Made by a program: the position numbers and the translations under genes. From Thiohalospira sp051746205 (GTDB lineage Bacteria > Pseudomonadota > Gammaproteobacteria > Thiohalospirales > Thiohalospiraceae), in contig JBNJEU010000003.1 of NCBI GenBank assembly GCA_051746205.1, positions 1-64,000 on the forward strand: a stretch of DNA of 64,000 nt, read 5' to 3'. Below the pieces are notes generated by a model, which was given only the letters and a program-made list of their open reading frames with translations, searched no databases and was not told the DNA's origin. Positions 16,856 to 24,722 of this stretch are shown one piece after another (position 1 is the stretch's first letter; the number at the start of each line of letters is the position of its first letter).

Positions 16856-17595
16856 TGAAAAAAATCGTTATTGCACTGGCCGCGCTGCTGCTGCCCGGTC
16901 TGTCCGTGGCCGCGGGCGGCGGGGAAGACCTTCAGGAGGTCGATGTCAACGTCCACAACGAGGCCGCGCTGCAACGCGGGGCCAAGTTGTACGCCAACTA
17001 CTGCTTGGGGTGCCACTCGCTCTCCCAGCAGCGCTGGCGGTCTCTCGCCCAGGACGCCGGCATGACCGAGACGCAGGTTGAAGAGAATCTGATCCCGGGG
17101 GATGGTGCCATCACCGACATGATGGAGAACGCCATGCCGGCGGAGGAAGCGGCGGAATGGTTCGGCACCGAGCCGCCCGACCTTTCGGTGGTGGCGCGTT
17201 CCCGCGACGAGGACTGGCTCTATACCTATCTCAAGGGCTTCTATGTCGACGAGGACCAGCCCCTGGGCGTGAACAACACGGTGTTCGATCGTGTGGGCAT
17301 GCCCCATGTGCTGGCGGAACTGGAAGGGCTGAAGAAGCCGGTCTACGAGACCCATACCGACGAAGAAGGTGAGGAACACCGGGAGCGCGTGGGTTTCGAG
17401 TACATCACCGAGGGCAGCATGACCCCGGCGGAGTACGATCGCGCGGCGAGGGACCTGACCACCTTCCTCTCCTATGTCGGCGAGCCGGCGCAGCTGGTGC
17501 GCTATCAGCTGGGCGTCTGGGTGATCGGCTTCCTGGCCGTCTTCGGATTCATCGCCTATCTGCTGAAGCGCGAGTACTGGAAGGATATCCACTAG
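16855..17595 (+). CDS. petC: Cytochrome c1 of the bc1 complex
   Basis: A 246-residue periplasmic c-type cytochrome, electron acceptor from the Rieske protein. It has a cleavable signal peptide (first 20 residues, MKKIVIALAALLLPGLSVAA), a single heme-binding CLGCH at 50-54, a long acidic domain, and a C-terminal anchor helix (YQLGVWVIGFLAVFGFIAYLL) ending in a basic tail. ATG 16855 overlaps the petB stop. The gene is followed by a strong factor-independent terminator, closing the petABC operon. Confidence 0.96.
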   Translation: MKKIVIALAALLLPGLSVAAGGGEDLQEVDVNVHNEAALQRGAKLYANYCLGCHSLSQQRWRSLAQDAGMTETQVEENLIPGDGAITDMMENAMPAEEAAEWFGTEPPDLSVVARSRDEDWLYTYLKGFYVDEDQPLGVNNTVFDRVGMPHVLAELEGLKKPVYETHTDEEGEEHRERVGFEYITEGSMTPAEYDRAARDLTTFLSYVGEPAQLVRYQLGVWVIGFLAVFGFIAYLLKREYWKDIH

Positions 17596-17650
17596 GCTGC
17601 GGCCGGGTGGAGCTACAAGGCGAGTAGGCGGGCACCGCCCCGCCCACCAG

Positions 17651-17683
17651 CGAAGGGGGGACACCAGGCCCCCCTTCGTTTTT
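17651..17683 (+). terminator. Factor-independent terminator after petABC
   Basis: A perfect 10-bp stem (CGAAGGGGGG at 17651-17660 pairing with CCCCCCTTCG at 17669-17678), an 8-base loop and a run of T at 17679-17683. It lies 55 bases after the petC stop and ahead of sspA, so it separates bc1 transcription from the ssp genes. Confidence 0.9.
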
Positions 17684-17711
17684 CTGTCTGGTAATTCCAT
17701 GGAGAGCGTGT

Positions 17712-18326
17712 ATGGCAGTCATGGCCAATCGACGTTCTGTTATGACCCTGTTTGTCGTGCCGGGTGACATGCGTTGTCACCGGGTCCGGATCGTTCTGGC
17801 CGAGAAGGGCATCAATGTCGAGATCGTGGATGTGGATCGCGACAACCCGCCCGAGGATCTGACCGATCTGAATCCCTACGGCTCCGTTCCCACGCTGGTC
17901 GATCGGGATCTGGTCCTCTTCGAGGATCAGGTGATCTCCGAATATCTGGATGAACGCTTCCCCCATCCGCCACTGATGCCGGTGGACCCGGTGAATCGCG
18001 CCAAGGGACGCCAGTTGCGTCACCGCATCCGGCGGGACTGGGAGCGGCTGGTGGACGACATCGAGCAGCGCGGCGAAAAGACCGCCGCCCGGGCGCGCAA
18101 GGAACTGCGCGAGAGTCTGGTCGCCGTGGCACCGCTGTTCGGTTCCATGCCGTACTTCCTCAGCGAGGAGCACAGTCTGGTGGATGCCGATATGGCCGCC
18201 CTGCTCTGGCGATTGCCCGGTCTCGGCATCGAACTGCCCGAGGCGGCGGCTCCCCTGCGGGATTATGCCGGCCGGCTTTTCAACCGACCGACATTCAAGG
18301 AAAGTCTCGATTCAACCGAGATGTAG
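17712..18326 (+). CDS. sspA: Stringent starvation protein A
   Basis: GST-fold protein that binds RNA polymerase and affects stationary-phase and acid-stress transcription in E. coli and virulence in other gammaproteobacteria. The 204-residue product has a thioredoxin-like N-terminal half (RRSVMTLFVVPGDMRCHRVR, then NPYGSVPTLVDRDLVLFEDQ) and an all-helical GST C-terminal half (from about residue 95). It has no catalytic Ser/Cys of active GSTs, as usual for SspA. It lies between the petABC terminator and sspB, the order known from pseudomonads. An alternative ATG three codons downstream exists. Confidence 0.93.
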   Translation: MAVMANRRSVMTLFVVPGDMRCHRVRIVLAEKGINVEIVDVDRDNPPEDLTDLNPYGSVPTLVDRDLVLFEDQVISEYLDERFPHPPLMPVDPVNRAKGRQLRHRIRRDWERLVDDIEQRGEKTAARARKELRESLVAVAPLFGSMPYFLSEEHSLVDADMAALLWRLPGLGIELPEAAAPLRDYAGRLFNRPTFKESLDSTEM

Positions 18327-18337
18327 GAGGTAGCACG

Positions 18338-18760
18338 ATGTCCGGCATGACCTCCAGCCGACCCTATCTGGTCCGTGCGCTGTTCGACTGGATCGTGGAC
18401 AACGGCCTCACGCCCCATCTGCTGGTGGACGCCATCCATCCCGGTACCGAGGTCCCCACCCAGTACGTGGAGGATGGCAAGATCGTCCTCAACATCAGCC
18501 CCTCGGCCACCGAAGCCCTGGACCTGGGCAACGAAGCGGTGATGTTCAACGCCCGCTTCAGCGGCCAGCCGATGACCCTCACCGTGCCGGTGAACGCCAT
18601 CCTGGCCATCTACGCCCGGGAGAACGGTCAGGGAATGCTCTTTGGCGAGGGGGACGACACCGCCGGCTCCGGCGATGGAGCCGGGGACGGCGGCGACGAC
18701 GAGCCGCCACAGCCCCCGTCCGGCGGGGGCGGCCCGCCGAGCCTGAAGGTGGTCAAGTAG
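18338..18760 (+). CDS. sspB: ClpXP specificity-enhancing factor SspB
   Basis: Adaptor that tethers ssrA-tagged proteins to ClpX for degradation. The 140-residue protein has the conserved substrate-binding domain (about 8-108: RPYLVRALFDWIVDNGLTPH, then NISPSATEALDLGNEAVMFN and FSGQPM). A flexible Gly/Asp/Pro-rich linker follows, ending in the hydrophobic ClpX-binding tail PPSLKVVK, which matches the LRVVK-type peptide of other SspB proteins. It starts 11 bases after sspA with GGAGG. Its last 8 bases overlap the end of the convergent FAD-oxidase gene. Confidence 0.95.
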   Translation: MSGMTSSRPYLVRALFDWIVDNGLTPHLLVDAIHPGTEVPTQYVEDGKIVLNISPSATEALDLGNEAVMFNARFSGQPMTLTVPVNAILAIYARENGQGMLFGEGDDTAGSGDGAGDGGDDEPPQPPSGGGGPPSLKVVK

Positions 18761-20171
18761 GCGAGGGGAAGCCCTTGCCGGGATTGAGGATCCCGGCGGG
18801 GTCGAAAGTGGCGCGCAGCCCGGACATGAGCTCCAGGGTGGGCGCGTCGATCTCCCGATCCACGTGGTCGCGCTTCTCCAGGCCGACCCCGTGTTCACCC
18901 GACAGACTCCCCCCCAGCCCCAGCACCAGACCGAAGACCTCGTCCAGACACCGGTGGGCACGCGCCATTTCGTCGGGATCGTCGGGATCCACCAGCAGAT
19001 TGACGTGGATGTTGCCGTTACCGGCGTGGCCGAAGTTGACGATGGTGATGCCGAAGCGTTCCGAAAGCGTGTCGAGGCCGCTGATGAGTTCGGGCATCCG
19101 GGTCACCGGGACCACCACGTCTTCGTTGATCTTCTTCGGTGCCACCTGGCGCAGGGCGGGCGAAAGAGCCTTCCGGGTCGCCCACAGGGCGGCGACATCG
19201 GCCTTCTCGGTGGCCTGATCCAGGCTGAGCAGTCCCGCGCGCTCCTCGCCCGCCCCGGCGGCGGCTTCGGCCACGGCGGCGCTTGCGGCATCGAGGCAGG
19301 CCGCCGGCCCGTCCACCTCGATCATCAGCAGGGCCCCCGCCCCTTCCGGCAGTTCGGCCTCCGAGTAGCGGCGGATCATCTCGATGGCGCGATGGTCGAT
19401 GAACTCCAGCGCCGAGGGCACCACCGGTTGCGCCATGATCCGCGAAACCGCCCGGGCGGCAGCGCCCATGTCGTGGTAGACCGCCTTGAAGGTGATGGTG
19501 GCCTCGGGGCGGGGCTGCAGGCGCAGTGTGGCCTCGGTGATCAGCCCCAGGGTCCCCTCGGAGCCGATGAGCAGGCGCGTCAGGTCGTAGCCCACGACGC
19601 CCTTGCTGGTGCGTACTCCGGTGCGCAAGGAGGCGCCGGTGCCGGTAACGGCGCGCAGGCCGAGGGTGTTCTCCCGGGGTGTGCCGTATTTCACAGCCCG
19701 GGGGCCGGCCGAATTGTAGGCGAGATTGCCTCCGATGGTGCAGAAAGCGGCGCTGGTCGGATCCGGCGGCCAGAAGAAGCCGTACTCCCCGGCGGCATCC
19801 TGAAGCGCCTGATTGGTGACTCCGGGTTCGCAGACCACATAGCGGTCTCCCGGGGCGATCTCGAGGATGCGGTTCATGCGCTCGAACGAGACGACCACGC
19901 CCCCCGCCTCGGGAACAGCCGCCCCGGTGGTCCCGGTGCCGCGTCCGCGTGCGGTAAGGGGGATCCCGAACTCGCGGCACAGCTGCAGCAGCGTGACGAC
20001 CTCGGCGTGCTCCTCCGGCAGGACCACCAGACCCGGTGGATTCTGACGGCGGCTGTTGTCGTAGCCGTAACTCCAGCACTCTCCCGGATCGGTGAAGCGC
20101 GCGGACGCCGACAGCTCGCGCTCGATGCGGTGCAGAAAGGCGTCGGAGACGGTGTTGGTATCGGGCGGCAT
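18753..20171 (-). CDS. FAD-linked oxidase of the GlcD/D-lactate dehydrogenase family
   Basis: A 472-residue flavoenzyme with an N-terminal PCMH-type FAD-binding domain (RGRGTGTTGAAVPEAGGVVV, then SAFCTIGGNLAYNSAGPRAVKYGTP split over residues about 138-162) and a C-terminal oxidase domain (NFGHAGNGNIHVNLLVDP and LGGSLSGEHGVGLEKRD, both family signatures). Such enzymes oxidise D-2-hydroxy acids such as glycolate or D-lactate; the substrate cannot be fixed from sequence. No glcE/glcF partner is adjacent, favouring a single-subunit D-lactate dehydrogenase type. The ATG at 20171 follows GTGAGGAAAACC; a GTG-type start at 20183 is less likely. Confidence 0.88.
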   Translation of the reverse strand: MPPDTNTVSDAFLHRIERELSASARFTDPGECWSYGYDNSRRQNPPGLVVLPEEHAEVVTLLQLCREFGIPLTARGRGTGTTGAAVPEAGGVVVSFERMNRILEIAPGDRYVVCEPGVTNQALQDAAGEYGFFWPPDPTSAAFCTIGGNLAYNSAGPRAVKYGTPRENTLGLRAVTGTGASLRTGVRTSKGVVGYDLTRLLIGSEGTLGLITEATLRLQPRPEATITFKAVYHDMGAAARAVSRIMAQPVVPSALEFIDHRAIEMIRRYSEAELPEGAGALLMIEVDGPAACLDAASAAVAEAAAGAGEERAGLLSLDQATEKADVAALWATRKALSPALRQVAPKKINEDVVVPVTRMPELISGLDTLSERFGITIVNFGHAGNGNIHVNLLVDPDDPDEMARAHRCLDEVFGLVLGLGGSLSGEHGVGLEKRDHVDREIDAPTLELMSGLRATFDPAGILNPGKGFPSPT

Positions 20172-20179
20172 GGTTTTCC

Positions 20180-20539
20180 TCACGGGGCGGCCTGGAAAGC
20201 GTCGCGGATCCAGTCGGGTTCCTGATCGTTCGGCGTGCGCAGAGCGACGACGTCGAAACGCAGCGGCCGGACGGCCAGATGGGGATGGCGGAGAAGGAAG
20301 TATTCCGTGGCCCGCTGCAGACGCCGCTGCTTGTGCGGGGTCACGCTCTCCGCCGCCGTGGCGAAGCCGGAAGGGCGACGCTGGCGAACCTCCACCACGA
20401 CCACCGTGGACCCTTCGGCCATGACCAGATCGAGTTCGCCGCCACGGCAGCTCCAGTTGCGGGCGATGAGCCCCAGTCCGTGGCTCCGCAGATGGTGCAG
20501 GGCGGTTTCCTCGGCGGCACGTCCCTGTGCTCGGCTCAT
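20180..20539 (-). CDS. yraN: UPF0102 family protein YraN
   Basis: A 119-residue protein with the restriction-endonuclease-like core of the YraN family: GRAAEETALHHLRSHG, NWSCRGGELDLVMAEGS and VVVVEVRQRRPSGFATA, where Glu-Leu-Asp and Glu-Val-Arg resemble the nuclease D/E-xK core. Biochemical function is not firmly established. In gammaproteobacteria it sits between lpoA and downstream genes and across from rsmI, exactly as here; it starts 10 bases after the lpoA stop. Start and length agree with the family. Confidence 0.92.
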   Translation of the reverse strand: MSRAQGRAAEETALHHLRSHGLGLIARNWSCRGGELDLVMAEGSTVVVVEVRQRRPSGFATAAESVTPHKQRRLQRATEYFLLRHPHLAVRPLRFDVVALRTPNDQEPDWIRDAFQAAP

Positions 20540-20549
20540 GGGTTCTCTC

Positions 20550-22469
20550 CTATTCCATCAGGACCGGCAGGCCGCGTTCAAAGCGGCCCCAGAGCAGATC
20601 GCGGCCGACCCGGCCGCGATCGTCAATGTGCAGGGTGCCGGTCGCCCCGTCCATGCGTTCATGCGGGTTCTCGCGCAGGAAGGCGAGGCGGGGCAGCAGG
20701 TCCCAGGCGTCCTGACCCAGGGCGTAGAGGCGCTGGAGCTGCCCGGACGGGTCCAGGATCGAGTCGATCCGCTCCCGGCGGTGCTGGATGTCGCTCTCGT
20801 GTTCGGCCAGGAACCAGGGCATGTCGCTGAACATGACGCCGTGGAGGTCGCGATCCCGGGAAGCGTCGGGACTTCCGGCGTAAAGGTGCGAAGTGCCGTA
20901 GATCGGGAGGTCGCCGGCGCCGTAGAAACTGAACTGGGGCGGGATCTGGCGTGCCGCCTCCGGGAAACTGGCCATCACGATGGCCTCGATGTCCTGGCGG
21001 CGGCGCGGCTCGAAATGGAGTCGCGCGCCCACGCGTTGACGCAGATCGCGCCGGCGCTGCTGGCTGTGGTCCACGGCCAGCACGCGTCGAACGGGCAGGC
21101 TCAGGTTGGTGGCCTCCTCGCCGTACGGCTCCCGGGCCAGCAGGTCGCCCCCAAGTTTCTCCCACTGATCGCTGAAGGCGTGGTGGACGCGCTCGCCCCA
21201 GTCGCCGCGGGGATGGAGCATGACCACCCGGCTGTAGCCGTCCTGCCACATCCGGGCGGCCAGCCCCCGGGCCTCGCTCTCCGGACTGAGGCCGAAGCGG
21301 TAGATGTGGCTCCCAGGCGCGTCCTCGAGTTCAAGTTCATTGAGGGCGAGGATGGGGATTCCGGGGACATCCTCCGCCTGGTCCAGTCCGGCCATCAGAT
21401 CGTCGATGGCTTCCCGGCGTAGCGGTCCGATGATGGCCTCGGCACCATCCTCCACGGCCTCCTGAAGCAGGTCGGAAGGGGCGGCTGCATCGGTGTTGTA
21501 GAAGCGGAGTCTCTGGCCGGTACCGGCGGAATGCGCAAAGTGAGCGGCCAGGATGCTGTCGCGAATCGCCTGGCCTGCGGCGGCAAAACGGCCACTGGTG
21601 GGCAGCAGGACCGCCACGACCTCCGGCCGGTGAAAATCGACCATGTCGCGCTCGCGCAGAGCGGGAACGATGCGCCGGGTGGCGGGATGTCCGGGATAGC
21701 GGGCTTCCCAGCCGGACAGGCTGGTCCGCAGGCGGTCGGGGCGGAGCTGATGCGTCTTGTTGAGCCGCGCCAGCTCGATCCAGCCTCCGAAGACATCGCC
21801 CGTCTTCGGGACGTGACTGGCCAGGGTCGATTCACGGAGGCGCTGAAGCGCCGCCCAGATGGCGTCATCGTTCTCGTCCAGGGCCTCGTCCCGGAGATGG
21901 TCCGAAAGGGCGACGCGCGCCCGCGCCACTTCGAGCGCGTCGCCCAGTTCGGCGTGGGCGCGTGCGCGCAGTCGGTGAATGGCTTCGTTCTGCTCCGGGG
22001 TGGTGAAGGGATCGGGCAATTCCTCCAGGACGCGGAGGGCGTCGTGCGGATGGCGCAGGCCGATCTCCAGGCGCGCGGTCAGCAGACGCCATTCACGCCG
22101 CTGCAGGGGCGTCATGATCTCGTCCATGAGGGCCCCGAGCAGACGACCGGCCATTTCCAGCCGACCACCATCATGGTATTTCCGCGCTGCCCGCAGCTGC
22201 ATGTCGATGCGTTCCACATCGTCATCCACATAGGCGGCGTCGTGCGCGAGCTGCTGGGCCTCGTCCACCTGCTCCTGATCGTGCACCGGGTCTGCCTCTT
22301 CCGGAGCCAGTACTCGGGGGTCGGCGGGCTCCGCTGGGCGTTCCGGCGTTTCCTCCGGTGCGGTCGCGCACCCGGCCAGCCACAGGACGGCAAACAGCCC
22401 GATGGTGACGGGCCGGGCCGGTAGGCTCGACAACGGGCGAAGAACTCGCCCGGGGGATCTGGCTCGCAT
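20550..22469 (-). CDS. lpoA: Outer-membrane lipoprotein LpoA, PBP1A activator
   Basis: Lipoprotein that reaches through the periplasm to activate the bifunctional penicillin-binding protein PBP1A. The 639-residue product has a signal peptide with lipobox LAGC (Cys about 34), an acidic linker, a helical TPR-like N-terminal half (about 70-280), and a C-terminal domain of the periplasmic-binding-protein fold beginning at EVVAVLLPTSGRFAAAGQAI and containing AIIGPLRREAIDDLMAG. Identity rests on domain layout and on the lpoA-yraN / rsmI arrangement. The start at 22469 gives a plausible signal sequence. Confidence 0.9.
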   Translation of the reverse strand: MRARSPGRVLRPLSSLPARPVTIGLFAVLWLAGCATAPEETPERPAEPADPRVLAPEEADPVHDQEQVDEAQQLAHDAAYVDDDVERIDMQLRAARKYHDGGRLEMAGRLLGALMDEIMTPLQRREWRLLTARLEIGLRHPHDALRVLEELPDPFTTPEQNEAIHRLRARAHAELGDALEVARARVALSDHLRDEALDENDDAIWAALQRLRESTLASHVPKTGDVFGGWIELARLNKTHQLRPDRLRTSLSGWEARYPGHPATRRIVPALRERDMVDFHRPEVVAVLLPTSGRFAAAGQAIRDSILAAHFAHSAGTGQRLRFYNTDAAAPSDLLQEAVEDGAEAIIGPLRREAIDDLMAGLDQAEDVPGIPILALNELELEDAPGSHIYRFGLSPESEARGLAARMWQDGYSRVVMLHPRGDWGERVHHAFSDQWEKLGGDLLAREPYGEEATNLSLPVRRVLAVDHSQQRRRDLRQRVGARLHFEPRRRQDIEAIVMASFPEAARQIPPQFSFYGAGDLPIYGTSHLYAGSPDASRDRDLHGVMFSDMPWFLAEHESDIQHRRERIDSILDPSGQLQRLYALGQDAWDLLPRLAFLRENPHERMDGATGTLHIDDRGRVGRDLLWGRFERGLPVLME

Positions 22470-22525
22470 GGTTCAACCGGGAATCGTGGCAACGGGCGGG
22501 TCGGCGATGGACACAGGTCACCCTG

Positions 22526-22534
22526 TGTTACATT
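22526..22534 (+). promoter_or_regulatory. Possible extended -10 promoter for rsmI
   Basis: TGTTACATT at 22526-22534 fits an extended -10 element (TG, one base, then TACATT) 49 bases before rsmI. No convincing -35 is seen. It overlaps the right arm of the 7-bp inverted repeat ACACAGG-TCAC-CCTGTGT at 22511-22528, which could be an operator. Confidence 0.35.
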
Positions 22535-22582
22535 GCCGACCGCAGTAGCGGGAGAGTATCTGGTCAACAACCGGGGGTGTCA

Positions 22583-23422
22583 ATGCAGACCGCAACGCTG
22601 TACGTGGTGGCCACGCCCATCGGCAACCTGGCCGACCTGAGCCCGCGCGCGGAGGAGGTCCTCGGCGGTGTGGCCACCATCGCCTGCGAGGATACCCGCC
22701 ATACCCGCCGGTTGCTGGAGCATGTCGGCCTCCGGACGCCCACTGTGGCCCTGCACGAACACAACGAACGCGAACGCGTCGACGGCCTGGTGGAACGGCT
22801 GGTCGGCGGCGAGGACCTGGCTCTGGTCAGCGACGCCGGTACACCGCTGGTCTCCGACCCCGGCTACCGGCTGGTCCGAGCGGCGCACGCGGCCGGGGTG
22901 CGCGTCGTCAGTGTTCCCGGCCCCAGTGCCGTCATCGCGGCGTTGGCCGGGGCCGGTCTGCCCAGCGACCGCTTCTGCTTCGAGGGATTCCTGCCGTCAC
23001 GCGCCGCCGCTCGGCGCCAGCGCATCGAGGAGCTGGCCGATGAGCCGCGCACCCTGGTCCTGTTCGAAGCCCCCCACCGGATCGTCGCCAGCCTTCAGGA
23101 CCTGTGTGAACTCCTCGGCCCCGAGCGGCCGGGGTTCCTTGCGCGGGAGCTGAGCAAGCGCTTCGAGACCTTCCTGGGCGAGGATCTGGGAACGGTCCTG
23201 GAGCGGGTCGAGGGCGATTCCGACCAGCAACGCGGCGAGATGGTCCTGGTCCTCGGGGGTGCGCCGGAGCCCGGGGCCGATGAACTCCCACGCGAGGCAC
23301 GCCGGGCGGTGGAGCTGCTGGCGACCGAACTGCCACCCCGCAAGGCGGCCGATCTGGCCGCGCGGCTCACGGGGGCTCGCAAGAACGCCCTCTACCGCCA
23401 CCTCCAGGACCGGGACGACTGA
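22583..23422 (+). CDS. rsmI: 16S rRNA (cytidine1402-2'-O)-methyltransferase RsmI
   Basis: SAM-dependent tetrapyrrole-methylase-fold enzyme that methylates C1402 of 16S rRNA (formerly YraL). The 279-residue protein shows TLYVVATPIGNLADLSPRA at the N-terminus, CEDTRHTRRLLEH, LVSDAGTPLVSDPGYRLVRA (the family fingerprint), PGPSAVIAALAGAGLP and FEGFLP. The C-terminal domain LPPRKAADLAARLTGARKN contains the conserved K-A-A motif. An in-frame GTG at 22577 is an alternative start. It is divergent from lpoA, and the long inverted repeat begins 12 bases after its stop. Confidence 0.96.
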   Translation: MQTATLYVVATPIGNLADLSPRAEEVLGGVATIACEDTRHTRRLLEHVGLRTPTVALHEHNERERVDGLVERLVGGEDLALVSDAGTPLVSDPGYRLVRAAHAAGVRVVSVPGPSAVIAALAGAGLPSDRFCFEGFLPSRAAARRQRIEELADEPRTLVLFEAPHRIVASLQDLCELLGPERPGFLARELSKRFETFLGEDLGTVLERVEGDSDQQRGEMVLVLGGAPEPGADELPREARRAVELLATELPPRKAADLAARLTGARKNALYRHLQDRDD

Positions 23423-23433
23423 GCCGGCGTCCC

Positions 23434-23593
23434 GAACGTCCGACGACACGGGCCGGAGGGTGAACCAGGGGGATCCGCGCCCAGGGGGACGCCGTGAATA
23501 CGTCCTGTAGGCTCGACGGCCGCCTCCCTGCGGCCGACGCCCCCCGTCACGGATCCCCCTGGTTCACCCTCCGGCCCGTGTCGTCGGACGTTC
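23434..23593. repeat. Perfect 44-bp inverted repeat with 72-base centre
   Basis: The left arm (23434-23477, beginning GAACGTCCGACGACACGG) and the right arm (23550-23593) are exact reverse complements over all 44 bases. The 72-base centre holds a smaller hairpin (GGCCGC at 23518-23523 with GCGGCC at 23530-23535) and a G/C-run pair that continues the pairing imperfectly. The element fills the gap between the rsmI stop and the rnpB promoter. No clear target duplication flanks it and no reading frame lies inside. It could be a MITE-like insertion, a very strong transcript-end structure for rsmI, or both. Confidence 0.9.
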
Positions 23594-23598
23594 AGGGC

Positions 23599-23627
23599 TT
23601 GTCCCGGCCCCGTCGAGGGCGGACAAT
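23599..23627 (+). promoter_or_regulatory. Sigma-70 promoter for RNase P RNA
   Basis: TTGTCC (23599-23604), a 17-bp spacer and GACAAT (23622-23627), placed seven bases before the expected 5' end of rnpB. The -35 begins only six bases after the long inverted repeat. Confidence 0.65.
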
Positions 23628-23634
23628 GGCGGCT

Positions 23635-23984
23635 GGGAGCGGGCCAGGCAGCCGCTGCGTTTCGGCGCGGAGGAAAGTCCGGGCTCCACAGGGCAGGGTG
23701 CCAGGTAACACCTGGGCGGCGCGAGCCGACGGAAAGTGCCACAGAGAACAGACCGCCCACGTACCCTTCGGGGTGCCGGCAAGGGTGAAACGGTGCGGTA
23801 AGAGCGCACCGCGTCGATGGCAACATCGGCGGCACGGCAAACCCCACCCGGAGCAAGGCCGAATAGGGGAGCAATGGTGTGGCCCGCACTGCTCCCGGGT
23901 AGGCTGCTCGAGGTGCGCGGCGACGCGCATCCCAGAGGAATGGCTGTCCACGACAGAACCCGGCTTATCGGCCCGCTCCCACCT
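23635..23984 (+). ncRNA. rnpB: RNase P RNA, bacterial type A
   Basis: Catalytic RNA that removes 5' leaders from precursor tRNAs. Universal segments are present in order: GAGGAAAGTCCGGGCTCC near 23669, CAGGGTGCCAGGTAACACCT, AGGGTGAAACGGTGCGGTAA, GAGCGCACCGCG, CCCACCCGGAGCAAGGCC, GAATAGGGG and the 3' block GACAGAACCCGGCTTATCGG. Helix P1 forms between GAGCGGGCC near the 5' end and GGCCCGCTC near the 3' end, which sets the limits to within a few bases. Length of about 350 is typical. Position between rsmI and mraZ is the common gammaproteobacterial arrangement. No clear T-run terminator was seen after it. Confidence 0.96.
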
Positions 23985-24173
23985 CATCCCACCCTCGAGA
24001 CGGTGGCGCCACACTCGCGCCGGGCCGCCTTCATTTCAGACGGTTTCTCAAGAATTGAACGCAACCCATTGAAAAAATGGGGTTGTCTCTTGCGCCTCAG
24101 GTTTCGCTTCCACTCCCTTTCGTAAGTCATTGTGAAAAAAGCAAGAAACCGTGCAATGAATGACCAGGTTTTC

Positions 24174-24203
24174 TTGACAGGGGGGAGAGTCACTCCCTAT
24201 AGT
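24174..24203 (+). promoter_or_regulatory. Sigma-70 promoter of the mraZ/dcw operon
   Basis: A consensus TTGACA (24174-24179), an 18-bp spacer and TATAGT (24198-24203), 59 bases before the mraZ start and directly ahead of the MraZ boxes. It stands out in an unusually A+T-rich patch (about 24040-24240). Confidence 0.85.
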
Positions 24204-24212
24204 GTCTTCAAG

Positions 24213-24237
24213 TGGGGGGAAGTGGGAAAAAATGGTG
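24213..24237 (+). promoter_or_regulatory. Three MraZ operator boxes
   Basis: TGGGG at 24213, TGGGA at 24223 and TGGTG at 24233, each exactly 10 bases from the next. MraZ of E. coli represses its own operon by binding TGGGN repeats separated by 5 bases just downstream of the promoter, so this is a near-perfect autoregulatory operator; the third box is degenerate. Confidence 0.8.
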
Positions 24238-24262
24238 AACAAGCCCAGAGAGGGGAGACACC

Positions 24263-24718
24263 GTGTTCCGAGGGGTCAGCGCGCTCTCACTGGATAGCAA
24301 GGGACGGCTGGCCATTCCGTCCCGGCACCGTGAGCGCATCAACGAGATCAGTGAAGGCCAGATGGTGGTCACGGTGGACCGTGACTACTGTCTGCTGCTG
24401 TATCCGTTGCCCGAATGGGAAACCCTGGAGCGCAAGCTGACGAAACTTTCCAGTCTCAATCCATCCATCCGCCGCCTGCAGCGCCTCTACATCGGTCATG
24501 CCACGGATGTGGAGATGGATGGCAGTGGCCGCATCCTGCTCCCGCCCCCGTTGCGCGAATTCGCCGGTCTGGAGCGGCGCGCTGTTCTGGTCGGTCAGGG
24601 CAACAAGTTCGAGATCTGGGACGAGGAACGGTGGAATGCCCAGCGCGATGCCTGGCTTGAAGAAGAGTCGGATGGCGAGCCCGAGCTCCCGGCCGAGCTC
24701 GAAGGACTGTCGCTCTAG
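24263..24718 (+). CDS. mraZ: Transcriptional regulator MraZ
   Basis: AbrB-fold ring-forming DNA-binding protein, autorepressor of the dcw cluster. The 151-residue protein has two MraZ repeats: FRGVSALSLDSKGRLAIPSRH at the N-terminus (DxKGR motif) and VEMDGSGRILLPPPLREFAG in the middle (DxxGR motif). The GTG start at 24263 follows AGAGGGGAGA. It is first in the cluster, 4 bases before rsmH, with its own operator upstream. The acidic tail (EEESDGEPELPAELEGLSL) is usual. Confidence 0.96.
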   Translation: MFRGVSALSLDSKGRLAIPSRHRERINEISEGQMVVTVDRDYCLLLYPLPEWETLERKLTKLSSLNPSIRRLQRLYIGHATDVEMDGSGRILLPPPLREFAGLERRAVLVGQGNKFEIWDEERWNAQRDAWLEEESDGEPELPAELEGLSL

Positions 24719-24722
24719 CACC

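Noticed and set aside
23434..23593. Long inverted repeat as a CRISPR array or insertion sequence
   Set aside because: There are only two arms in opposite orientation, no direct repeats with spacers and no transposase frame, so it was kept as an inverted repeat of unknown type.
24498..24722. In-frame upstream extension of rsmH into mraZ
   Set aside because: The extension overlaps mraZ and does not match the family; ATG 24723 gives the conserved N-terminus.
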